The position numbers and the translations under genes are program-made. This document shows positions 16,365-23,811 of a DNA stretch of 54,528 nt, piece after piece. Location: NCBI GenBank assembly GCA_903873295.1, contig CAIQNV010000089.1, positions 1 through 54,528 on the forward strand, read 5' to 3'. Position 1 is the first letter of the stretch. Each line of letters begins with the position of its first letter. This stretch comes from an uncultured Elusimicrobia bacterium. GTDB taxonomy: Bacteria > Elusimicrobiota > Elusimicrobia > Elusimicrobiales > UBA9959. Under the pieces are notes generated by a model that was not told the DNA's origin, did not search any database, and saw only the letters and a program-made list of their open reading frames with translations.

Positions 16365-18493
16365 CCGGCCGCCTTAAGGACCACATTGCCGTCCTCGTCC
16401 TTGCAGAGGTTCTTCGGGATCGTAAAAATGAACTTCGCCCCGCTGCCGGGCTCCGACTCCGCCCACACTTTTCCCAGGTGGGCCGTGACGACATACTTGC
16501 AGATGGTGAGGCCCAGTCCGGTGCCGCCGGCCTTCTGTCCCTTGACCTGCTCGAATTTTTCAAAGACCTTGTCCAGGTATTCCGGCGGTATGCCGTCGCC
16601 CGTGTCGCGCACCCAGGCCGTTATATGGTCCCCGTCGTCCGAGATGCCGGTGGTGATAACCCCGTCTTCCGGGGTGAATTTTATGGCGTTGCCGATAAGG
16701 TTGGTGAACATCCGCTCCATAAGGCCGGTGTCGGCGTTCACCAGCGTCTGCGCCGCCCCCTCGACTTCAAAGCGGATATGCTTGCGCTGGCCCAGCGACT
16801 CCATCAGCGAATTGACCCTGGCGGCTACATCCATCAGATTCACCGGGGACAGGCTTATAGACATCTTACCGGCTTCCATTTTCGCGGAGTCGAGGATATT
16901 ATTTATCATGCCCAGCAGCCGGAACGACGCGCGGTCTATGGAGACCAGCATTTTTTTCTGCTGCTCGTTCACCGGGCCGGGGATTTCCTTCAGCAGGAAT
17001 TCCACGAAGCCCTTTATCGCGCCCATCGGATTGCGCAGGTCGTGCGTGATGGATTGGAGGAACTCGTCCTTTATCCGGGCCAGCTCCTTGTCCAGCGTTA
17101 TGTCGTAGAAACCGATAAGCCTGCCCAGCGGCTCCGGGCACCCCGGCGCCGTTATCGGCATGGCGAAGCACTTGAAGAAGCGGCGGGAGTGCTCCTGCAG
17201 GATCTCTATTTCCCTGAAATATTTTTCCCCGCGGCTTCCGAACACGTCCAGCACCGGTTCTTTTATGGCTTCGGAGGCGAGGAGAACTTCCAGTCGCTTC
17301 CCCTCTACGGACTCGAGCTGGCCTATGCCCAGCACCGATCTGGCCTTGCGGTTGGCGACCTGCACCCGGCCCGCCATATCGGTCATGACGATGCCGTCTT
17401 CGGTAGAGAAAAGGATGGCCTCGGTATTTTTCTGCTCCCGTATGATGCGGTCCACCTGCATATCGGAATAGGACTTGAGCTGCGAGACCATGTTATTGAA
17501 AGTTTCAGCCAGGTCCTTAAGCTCGTCGGAAGTGTCGACCTCCGCCTTGCACGAAAAGTCGCCGGCGGCCACATATCCGGCCGCGCGCGTAAGCACCGTT
17601 ATCGGTTTGGTAAGGCTGCGGCTCAGGAACCAGCCCGCCGCCACGGCCAGGGACAGGAAAATCAGCACCGCGTAAACGGCCTGCTTCCGCATGAACATCG
17701 CGTAGCGGTAAGCCCCCTCCCGGGGCTGGCTCACCACCACGGCGCCGCCCAGTTCCGAGATAGGGGAGTAGGCGCCCAGCATCTCGCGCCCGGAGGCGTC
17801 CAGGAACTCGGCGGAGCCGGAGGAAAGGGACTTTACCGCGTTCTTCGAGATCTCCCAGCCCGCGGCGGCGGCGGCCGTTTCCGCGGACAGCTCGCCGGGC
17901 CAGGCGATAGGGACGCCGGAAGAGTTTAGGATAACGGGGAAGCCTTCGGAGCCTACGCTTTTGAGGTCGAGGGAATCTATAAAAGAAGGCAGGTCAAGCT
18001 CGGAGCGCAGCACCAGGTCTTTGCCGAACGGATAATAAAAAACCGCGAAGCGGGTCTTTCCGTCCACCGAGAGGTGGCGCCCCCCTGCCCTGGCGGCCTT
18101 GAAGCCGGCGGCCCCCGGATATTTCATCAGCTTCCCGCTGCCGTTTACAAAAGGGGAGATGATCTTTATTTTCTCCGTGCCGGCCTTATCAAGCACCGAA
18201 ATCTCCCTGATCTCCCTGCGGGTTTCCAGCAGGGCGGCAAGCATCACCTGATTATTTTCCCAGTCCATCCGGGGCATGGCGTTCATGGCGGAGCGCAGGC
18301 CCGCGTCGGCGCTTCTGATGTAGGCGTTGAATTCCGAGGAAATTTTATCGGCCGCGGTGAGGTTAAGCTCCATTATGGCCGTGCGCACCCCCAACTGTCC
18401 CAGGCTTATCAGCCTCAGGCCCAGCAGGACCATAGGAAGCACTGAAACCAGCGCCAGCACGGCTACGAATTTATGGAGAAGCCTCAATTTCAT
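16361..18493 (-). CDS. Membrane sensor histidine kinase (Cache-like, HAMP, PAS)
   Basis: This 710-aa protein has a first transmembrane helix (about 9-30), a large periplasmic sensor of dCache type (about 35-265), a second helix (272-292), HAMP (about 293-345), PAS (about 352-470), HisKA with the phospho-accepting His484 (SITHDLRNPMG), and an HATPase domain with N-box NLIGNAIKF, G1 DTGDGIPPE and G2 GTGLGLTI. It would autophosphorylate in response to an extracytoplasmic signal. No response regulator gene is adjacent, so it is an orphan kinase. It lies between rdgB (30 bp gap) and the LysM/FecR gene. Confidence 0.95.
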   Translation of the reverse strand: MKLRLLHKFVAVLALVSVLPMVLLGLRLISLGQLGVRTAIMELNLTAADKISSEFNAYIRSADAGLRSAMNAMPRMDWENNQVMLAALLETRREIREISVLDKAGTEKIKIISPFVNGSGKLMKYPGAAGFKAARAGGRHLSVDGKTRFAVFYYPFGKDLVLRSELDLPSFIDSLDLKSVGSEGFPVILNSSGVPIAWPGELSAETAAAAAGWEISKNAVKSLSSGSAEFLDASGREMLGAYSPISELGGAVVVSQPREGAYRYAMFMRKQAVYAVLIFLSLAVAAGWFLSRSLTKPITVLTRAAGYVAAGDFSCKAEVDTSDELKDLAETFNNMVSQLKSYSDMQVDRIIREQKNTEAILFSTEDGIVMTDMAGRVQVANRKARSVLGIGQLESVEGKRLEVLLASEAIKEPVLDVFGSRGEKYFREIEILQEHSRRFFKCFAMPITAPGCPEPLGRLIGFYDITLDKELARIKDEFLQSITHDLRNPMGAIKGFVEFLLKEIPGPVNEQQKKMLVSIDRASFRLLGMINNILDSAKMEAGKMSISLSPVNLMDVAARVNSLMESLGQRKHIRFEVEGAAQTLVNADTGLMERMFTNLIGNAIKFTPEDGVITTGISDDGDHITAWVRDTGDGIPPEYLDKVFEKFEQVKGQKAGGTGLGLTICKYVVTAHLGKVWAESEPGSGAKFIFTIPKNLCKDEDGNVVLKAAG

Positions 18494-18523
18494 AATAGAT
18501 GTATCTTATTAATTATAGCATTC

Positions 18524-19129
18524 TTAAAAAGAGGCGACGAAGCGCAGCAGTTCGGGGAGCAGGACTTTCAGGGCCTGCGCCCGGTGACTGACGAGGTTTT
18601 TTTCCTCCTCCGAAAATTCCGCCAGCGTTACGGGGCCGCCGCCGACCTCGAACAGCGGATCGTAACCGAAGCCTTTAACGCCGCGCGTCGCACCGGTTAT
18701 CCTGCCTTCAAGTATCCCGCGCGAAATTTTAACGACGCCGGAAGGAGAAGACAGCGCCATGACGCAGGTAAAGCGCGCCAGGCGCTTTTCCGGCGGCAGG
18801 CCTTCAAGCGCGGAAAGCAGCCTGGCGTTGTTCTCCGCCGGGGAAGCTTTTTCTCCCGCATACCGGGCAGACCATACTCCCGGGCCGCCGTCCAGCGCGT
18901 CCACCTCAAGCCCGGTGTCGTCGGCCAGCGCGCAAAGGCCGGTAAAGCGCGCGGCGGCCAGCGCCTTTTTAACAGCGTTCTCCTCGAGCGTGGCGCCGTC
19001 CTCGTCCGGCGGACAGGCCCCGGAAAACTCGGAAAGAGCCTTCAGCGCGAACGGCAGCGCGGGAAGGATGGCGCGGATCTCCCCCAGCTTGTGAGGATTA
19101 AAAGTGGCGACGACCAGTATTTTCTGCAT
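18524..19129 (-). CDS. rdgB: XTP/dITP diphosphatase RdgB
   Basis: This 201-aa Ham1/RdgB enzyme hydrolyses non-canonical purine nucleoside triphosphates (dITP, XTP) to monophosphates and keeps them out of DNA. Features are ILVVATFNPHKLGEIR at the start, the ALADDTGLEVDALDGGPGVWSARYAG signature, ARFTCVMALSSPSG, and the C-terminal FGYDPLFEVGG and SHRAQALK motifs. Length is typical. It leads the long minus-strand operon through murC to the glycosyltransferase. Its ATG is only 15 bp from the divergent TPR gene ATG and has no ribosome binding site. Confidence 0.97.
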   Translation of the reverse strand: MQKILVVATFNPHKLGEIRAILPALPFALKALSEFSGACPPDEDGATLEENAVKKALAAARFTGLCALADDTGLEVDALDGGPGVWSARYAGEKASPAENNARLLSALEGLPPEKRLARFTCVMALSSPSGVVKISRGILEGRITGATRGVKGFGYDPLFEVGGGPVTLAEFSEEEKNLVSHRAQALKVLLPELLRFVASF

Positions 19130-19144
19130 TAAATATAATAAAAT
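19130..19144. promoter_or_regulatory. 15-bp divergent promoter core between rdgB and TPR gene
   Basis: The whole spacer between the two start codons is A/T only. On the plus strand TATAAT lies at 19134-19139 and ends 5 nt before the ATG at 19145. On the minus strand TATTAT lies at 19135-19140 and also ends 5 nt before the rdgB ATG (19129). Both transcripts would be leaderless, and any -35 elements would fall inside the opposing genes. Confidence 0.55.
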
Positions 19145-21565
19145 ATGTCCGTGGCGGAAAACTCTGCAAATCTTAACATTTTTGAAGGCGCCCCGGCCTC
19201 GTTCCGGGATGCCCTGCCGCTTTTTTCCGGCGTGGCCGGCACGGCGCTGCCGGTGCGGCAGGAGGCGGCCGGCCCGGCACAGCTATATACTCTCGCCTCC
19301 GTTTCGGAGGGAGGCCAGCCCGCCCTGCCGGCTTTCACGAGCGAAGAGCTGCTTATCCCCCCGCTTATCAGCAAGAGCCTGGCCGAGACCGCGGCGCTTT
19401 TCTTTCACGCCCCGGCCCATGAAATTTTTATTTTTAACCCCTGCCACCCGCAGTCCCGCTCGAACACAGTTCCCCTTAAAGCTTCCCGGCGCGACATTTC
19501 CCTGCTCGCCGGATTTCTCAAGACGGCCGGGAAAAATATACAAGCGGACCCTGCCCGCCTGGCCGCCGGGGAATTCGCGCTCGGGAACCTGCACGCGGCG
19601 CATTACCTCTATGCGGCGGCGGCGGCGAGAAATCCGGCTTCCCGCGCGCGCTTCCAACTGGGCGCCGTCCTTGTGGAGCTGGGCCTGCTGCAGGAAGCCT
19701 ACGACTCGCTCAAAGACGATACCGACCCCGAAGCTTTGCTTTGCCTGGCGGTGATCCATAGGAAGACCGGGAACACCGCCCTGGCGAGAAAAACCCTTTC
19801 CGCCCTCGGACAGGGCACGCAGATCGAAGAGCGCCGGGTGCTTGAGGCCGCCTGGCTTGACCTCGAGGAAGGGAAAGAGGAAGAGGCGGAAAAAGTGTTC
19901 AAACGGCTTTCGTCGTCGGCCTTCGATAAGGCGGAGGCGCTTTCCGGACTTGGCGCGGCCATGGCGAAAACGGCTTTCAGGACCAAAGACCGGGGCAGGC
20001 TCGCGGCCGCGGCCGCCTCGCTCAGGTCCGCGCTTTCCACCCCCTCGCCGGCTTCCGTACACATTTTTTTTCAGCTCGGGAATCTTTATTTCCGCTCGGG
20101 AGACGCGGCGCAGGCGGAGGCCTGCTACAGGCGTTCCGCGGCTTTGGCCCCGGCGGTACAGGCCCTGGCCAACCTGGCGCTTACGCTGATAAAAACAGGC
20201 AAGCAGTCCGAAGCCGCCGCGGTCACCGCGCAGGTGGCCCTTACCGACATCGCCTCGGCCAGACGCCTCGCGGCCGAGTTCCCGAAAGACAGCCTCGCCG
20301 GGCTCTTTCAACCGCAGGCGCAGGCGCCCAGCGTGATGTCTCAGCCCGCGCCCGCCGCACTGGCCGCCCCCTCCCCCGCGCCCGGCGTGACTCCCCAGCC
20401 TGCGCCGGCAGCTCCGCTGACCCCTGAGCCGGCCGCGGAACACGGCTCCGGCGCGGGAAAAAGCGACACCGGCCCGGATAAACTGGAGAACGCCGGCGGG
20501 AACTTCAAGTTCATAAACCCCTCGGCCACGCCCCCGCCCGCCCCGGCGGGGGAGGCGAGCCCGCTTTCCGCGGCTAAGCCGCAGGCGGCGTCCGTTTCAG
20601 GTAGAAAGCCCGGGGCCGCCGGCCCCGCGCCGGCGCCGCGTATCCAGTTCGAAACGGTGCGCGACGTAATGGCCTCGGCCTCGCAGCCCACCGAGGCCGA
20701 AAGCCGTAAAGACGATTTCATCTCGCGCGCCTTTACGCTGGCCTCCGCTCTTGAAGACGAACTCGGGCGCAAAATTTACTTTAACCTGGACGGGTTGAGC
20801 GAGGTGGAACGGAGGCTGCGGATTAAATTTATTAAGGCCGGATCCAGCCCGCAAGGAAACCTTGAGACGGTCAGGGACTGCGCGGCCTTCCTGTGCTATT
20901 TCCTTCAGGAGAGGCACAAGGGCCGCCTCCTCAAACTGACGGAGTTCGACCCCTGGGGCTGGCCTATGGTTTTCGAGCAGCCCGGACTGAAGGTTACCAC
21001 CTACCCGGTGCAGCGCGCCTGGCGCTTGCTCTGGGAAGAAACCGTCCCTGAACCGGGCTGGCTGACAAAATATTCCAACTGGGTCGCGGATAAGCTTAAG
21101 GCAACCTCCCCGCCTGTCTGCGGAGCGGCCGCGGCCCGCGCAAAAGCGCGGAGCCACCCGGAAAGGCTTATCGACGCGCAAACCGAACACAGGCGCATGC
21201 TGGTGCTGATCACTTCGCTGAGCGAAACCGCCCACATCGAGATAAGCCGCACGGGGCTGGCAAGGCTGGAGAGCGCGGTAAAAAGCAATTTCAGGCCGGA
21301 CATCCCTCCCTCGGCGGACGGGTGGAAGCTGCTGCGCTGCTACGGCCACCTGCTGGCCGCCATCCTGGCCAAGGACTTCAAGGCGGTCTGGTACAATGTA
21401 GACGGCGATGACGGCGGCTGGTCCATGCAGCTGCCCTGGAAAACCTTCGTCTTCCCCCTGGGGAAAATTTACAAGACGGCTTCCCTCCGCGACGATCTGG
21501 GCGCCTATTACGAAACCCTTCTCGGCGAGAAGCTCAGATACCAGTCAGGACCTAAGGCCGGCTAG
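19145..21565 (+). CDS. Cytoplasmic TPR protein with Ala/Pro-rich linker and unrecognised C-terminal domain
   Basis: This 806-aa protein has no signal peptide. Residues 1-140 form a mixed N-terminal domain. Residues 140-390 hold TPR-like helical repeats. Residues about 395-510 are a low-complexity linker rich in Pro, Ala and Gly. Residues about 520-806 form a compact C-terminal domain with conserved-looking aromatic motifs (FDPWGWPMVFEQ, YNVDGDDGGWSMQLPWKTF). I do not recognise that domain. The TPR part suggests a scaffold. It is divergent from rdgB and has no ribosome binding site, consistent with leaderless expression. Confidence 0.75.
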   Translation: MSVAENSANLNIFEGAPASFRDALPLFSGVAGTALPVRQEAAGPAQLYTLASVSEGGQPALPAFTSEELLIPPLISKSLAETAALFFHAPAHEIFIFNPCHPQSRSNTVPLKASRRDISLLAGFLKTAGKNIQADPARLAAGEFALGNLHAAHYLYAAAAARNPASRARFQLGAVLVELGLLQEAYDSLKDDTDPEALLCLAVIHRKTGNTALARKTLSALGQGTQIEERRVLEAAWLDLEEGKEEEAEKVFKRLSSSAFDKAEALSGLGAAMAKTAFRTKDRGRLAAAAASLRSALSTPSPASVHIFFQLGNLYFRSGDAAQAEACYRRSAALAPAVQALANLALTLIKTGKQSEAAAVTAQVALTDIASARRLAAEFPKDSLAGLFQPQAQAPSVMSQPAPAALAAPSPAPGVTPQPAPAAPLTPEPAAEHGSGAGKSDTGPDKLENAGGNFKFINPSATPPPAPAGEASPLSAAKPQAASVSGRKPGAAGPAPAPRIQFETVRDVMASASQPTEAESRKDDFISRAFTLASALEDELGRKIYFNLDGLSEVERRLRIKFIKAGSSPQGNLETVRDCAAFLCYFLQERHKGRLLKLTEFDPWGWPMVFEQPGLKVTTYPVQRAWRLLWEETVPEPGWLTKYSNWVADKLKATSPPVCGAAAARAKARSHPERLIDAQTEHRRMLVLITSLSETAHIEISRTGLARLESAVKSNFRPDIPPSADGWKLLRCYGHLLAAILAKDFKAVWYNVDGDDGGWSMQLPWKTFVFPLGKIYKTASLRDDLGAYYETLLGEKLRYQSGPKAG

Positions 21566-21576
21566 GACTTTTGACC

Positions 21577-21604
21577 TTGATTCAGCCGCTTTTTTCAGTA
21601 ATAA
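21577..21604 (+). promoter_or_regulatory. Candidate promoter for the clostripain-like gene
   Basis: TTGATT (21577-21582) is followed after 16 nt by TAATAA (21599-21604). About 40 nt remain to the ATG at 21645, including a GGAG ribosome binding site, so this gene has a conventional leader. Confidence 0.4.
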
Positions 21605-21644
21605 TTAATCTGGCGTCAGTATGTTCGACATATAGGAGCCGACC

Positions 21645-23003
21645 ATGATTCTCTCTTTTCTCTCCTCGCTGCTGCTGGCCTCGGCCTGCGCCGCTCCCGC
21701 GATAGACTCGCTTTCAGAGCAGGCCGGCCCTGCCACGGCCTTGGCCTCGCCTGAACCCGGGCGCCCGCCGCTCCGGGACTGGACGGTAATGGTTTATATG
21801 AACGGCAAAAGCAATATCGAGCCCTTCGCACTGGGCGATCTGAACCGTTTTGAAACAGTAGGCTCAAGCGAAAAAGTGGCGATCGTGGCGGAACTAGGCC
21901 GTTCGAAAGGGCTGGACAACGACACCACGGCCGATGGGGACTGGGCCGGGGTGCGCCGCTATTTCGTAACAAAGGACCAGGATAAGGAACACATCGCCTC
22001 CACGCTGCTCGCCGATCTGGGCAACCCCGACATGGGCGATTGGAAGGAGGCGGCTTCTTTCCTTAAATGGGCAAAAGCGGAGTACCCCGCGAAAAAATAT
22101 CTCTTCATAATCTGGGACCACGGCTGGGGCTGGATAGATCCTAAAAAACCGGGCGACAACCTGTTGGACGGAACCAAGTCCATCTCGCACGATTTTGTTT
22201 CCGGCAACTACATTAAAACCACCGAGATGGGAAATATTTTCCGGGAGGCCGGCCGGGTGGACCTGTACGTCTCGATGGCCTGCTTCATGCAGATGGCGGA
22301 GGTGGCCTATGAGATAAAGGACGGCGCCGACGTGATAGTCGGCTCCGAAGAGGTCATACAGCTGCCCAGCCTCAACTGGGAGGATTTTTTCGCGCTGCTT
22401 AAAAAGAACCCCGGGGCAAAAGCCGAAACCGCCGGGGTGTACATGGTTGACACCTTCAGGGAGATGTACGGGCGCCCTGAATACGCGGAGATGCTGGAAA
22501 AAACTAAATACGGAGTGCAGCTCTCGGCGCTGCGCGCGGCAAAACTTCCCCTGTTCGTGAAAAAAGCGAAGACCTGGTACTCCCTGGCCATGGCGGCGGA
22601 CGACCGGAGGGCGCTGGCAAGAGCCAAGGCCGAAGTGCTGCGCTTCGAGGTGGGAGACGAGGTTTCGGACCCCGATAAAAGGATCTCCTTCTACGGGGAC
22701 CTGCACCATTTCGCGGATCTGGCCGGCCGCTACGCCGATCCCGCCAGGCCCGGGGCGAAGGAACAAGCTTCCGCCGGGGAAGCTCTTAAGGATTTTATTA
22801 CCGGAGAGCTGATCATCAAGAACGTCTGGCTGGGCAAAGACCGCACGGGTAAGGAATATTCAAGCACGCGCGGCCTGGGCATACAGATCCCGGGCAGACC
22901 GGGGAATCTTATCGAATACTATCCCACTTATTCAAAGCTGGCCTTCGAAAAAGCCTCGGGCTGGGACAGTTTCGTGAAATACCTGGAAAGCATCGGGGAG
23001 TAG
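21645..23003 (+). CDS. Clostripain-like cysteine peptidase (C11 family)
   Basis: This 452-aa protein carries the C11 signatures: the first strand DWTVMVYMNGKSNIEPF, the catalytic His159 in FIIWDHGWGW, and the catalytic Cys213 in YVSMACFMQMAEV. Family members are secreted cysteine proteases specific for Arg/Lys that often self-activate. The N-terminus (LSFLSSLLLASACAAP) is a short hydrophobic export signal, and the Cys at 15 may be lipidated, although the usual positive charge at the start is missing. A GGAG site precedes the ATG, and a terminator follows. No linked inhibitor gene is evident. Confidence 0.88.
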   Translation: MILSFLSSLLLASACAAPAIDSLSEQAGPATALASPEPGRPPLRDWTVMVYMNGKSNIEPFALGDLNRFETVGSSEKVAIVAELGRSKGLDNDTTADGDWAGVRRYFVTKDQDKEHIASTLLADLGNPDMGDWKEAASFLKWAKAEYPAKKYLFIIWDHGWGWIDPKKPGDNLLDGTKSISHDFVSGNYIKTTEMGNIFREAGRVDLYVSMACFMQMAEVAYEIKDGADVIVGSEEVIQLPSLNWEDFFALLKKNPGAKAETAGVYMVDTFREMYGRPEYAEMLEKTKYGVQLSALRAAKLPLFVKKAKTWYSLAMAADDRRALARAKAEVLRFEVGDEVSDPDKRISFYGDLHHFADLAGRYADPARPGAKEQASAGEALKDFITGELIIKNVWLGKDRTGKEYSSTRGLGIQIPGRPGNLIEYYPTYSKLAFEKASGWDSFVKYLESIGE

Positions 23004-23035
23004 CCGCCGTTTCCTCCCCGGCAGGCCGCCGGCTG

Positions 23036-23066
23036 AAGCGGGCCCCAGTCCGGGCCCGCTTTCTTC
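23036..23066 (+). terminator. Rho-independent terminator after the clostripain-like gene
   Basis: Arms 23036-23045 and 23052-23061 (AAGCGGGCCC with GGGCCCGCTT) enclose a 6-nt loop and are followed by a T-rich run (TTTCTTCT). Confidence 0.8.
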
Positions 23067-23086
23067 TATTAAAACCGGGCCGGGGG

Positions 23087-23115
23087 TTTCAATTACGCGC
23101 TCAATTTTATAGAAT
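23087..23115 (+). promoter_or_regulatory. Candidate dcd promoter
   Basis: TTTCAA (23087-23092), a 17-nt spacer and TAGAAT (23110-23115) fit a sigma70 promoter with a weak -35. It would give a leader of about 120 nt before dcd. Confidence 0.35.
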
Positions 23116-23159
23116 TGATTAAATTCGAAGCCGCCCGCACCGGAGGATTTTACGCCGGG

Positions 23160-23206
23160 CGCGGGGGCTTAAGGGCGAAGAGGGGCGGGCGCGGCTTAAC
23201 CCCGCG
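23160..23206 (+). other. Hairpin in the dcd leader
   Basis: Arms 23160-23173 and 23195-23206 pair as CGCGGGG with CCCCGCG, then a 2-nt bulge, then TTAAG with CTTAA. The loop is about 21 nt and G-rich. There is no T-tract. It lies 37 nt before the dcd start codon and could be a regulatory leader structure. Confidence 0.5.
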
Positions 23207-23243
23207 GAAACACTTACAGCGCTTTTAAAGATCTGGAGATGCC

Positions 23244-23807
23244 ATGTTAAAATCGGACACTTGGATACGCGAGATGTGCCGGAAGAAAAAAATGATCGCC
23301 CCCTTCGTGGAGGGGCTCGTGACAAAAGGAAAAGTTTCCTACGGCCTCTCCTCCTACGGCTACGACATACGGGTCGCGGACGAATATAAGGTTTTCACCG
23401 ACGTGCACAACTGCGTGGTGGACCCCAAGGCTTTCAACGAGAAATCTTTCGTGAACATCAGGGCCCGGCACTGCATAGTGCCGGCGCATTCCTTCGCGCT
23501 GGCCCGCTCGGTGGAATATTTCAGGATACCGCGCAGCGTGATAGGCCTCTGCATAGGCAAGAGCACCTACGCCCGCTGCGGCATAGTGGTGAACATCACC
23601 CCGCTGGAGCCGGAGTGGGAAGGCCACCTGACCCTTGAGATTTCCAATACCACCCCGCTGCCCGCCAAGATCTACTCCGACGAGGGGATAGCCCAGCTGG
23701 TCTTCCTGGAAGCCGACAGGGAGTGCGAAACCTCCTATAAAGACCGGAAGGGCAAATACCAGGCGCAGCGCGGCGTAACCCTGCCGCGCATACTGAAGCC
23801 GCGCTAG
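23244..23807 (+). CDS. dcd: dCTP deaminase
   Basis: This 187-aa trimeric enzyme deaminates dCTP to dUTP for thymidylate synthesis. Features are the N-terminal [13 protein letters not shown], the substrate-binding [13 protein letters not shown], and the catalytic Glu in [17 protein letters not shown]. The remaining residues match the monofunctional dCTP deaminases more closely than dUTPases or the bifunctional archaeal type; the assignment within the family is by motif only. A GGAG site precedes the ATG. The downstream TPR gene starts after 4 bp. Confidence 0.95.
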   Translation: MLKSDTWIREMCRKKKMIAPFVEGLVTKGKVSYGLSSYGYDIRVADEYKVFTDVHNCVVDPKAFNEKSFVNIRARHCIVPAHSFALARSVEYFRIPRSVIGLCIGKSTYARCGIVVNITPLEPEWEGHLTLEISNTTPLPAKIYSDEGIAQLVFLEADRECETSYKDRKGKYQAQRGVTLPRILKPR

Positions 23808-23811
23808 CCGG

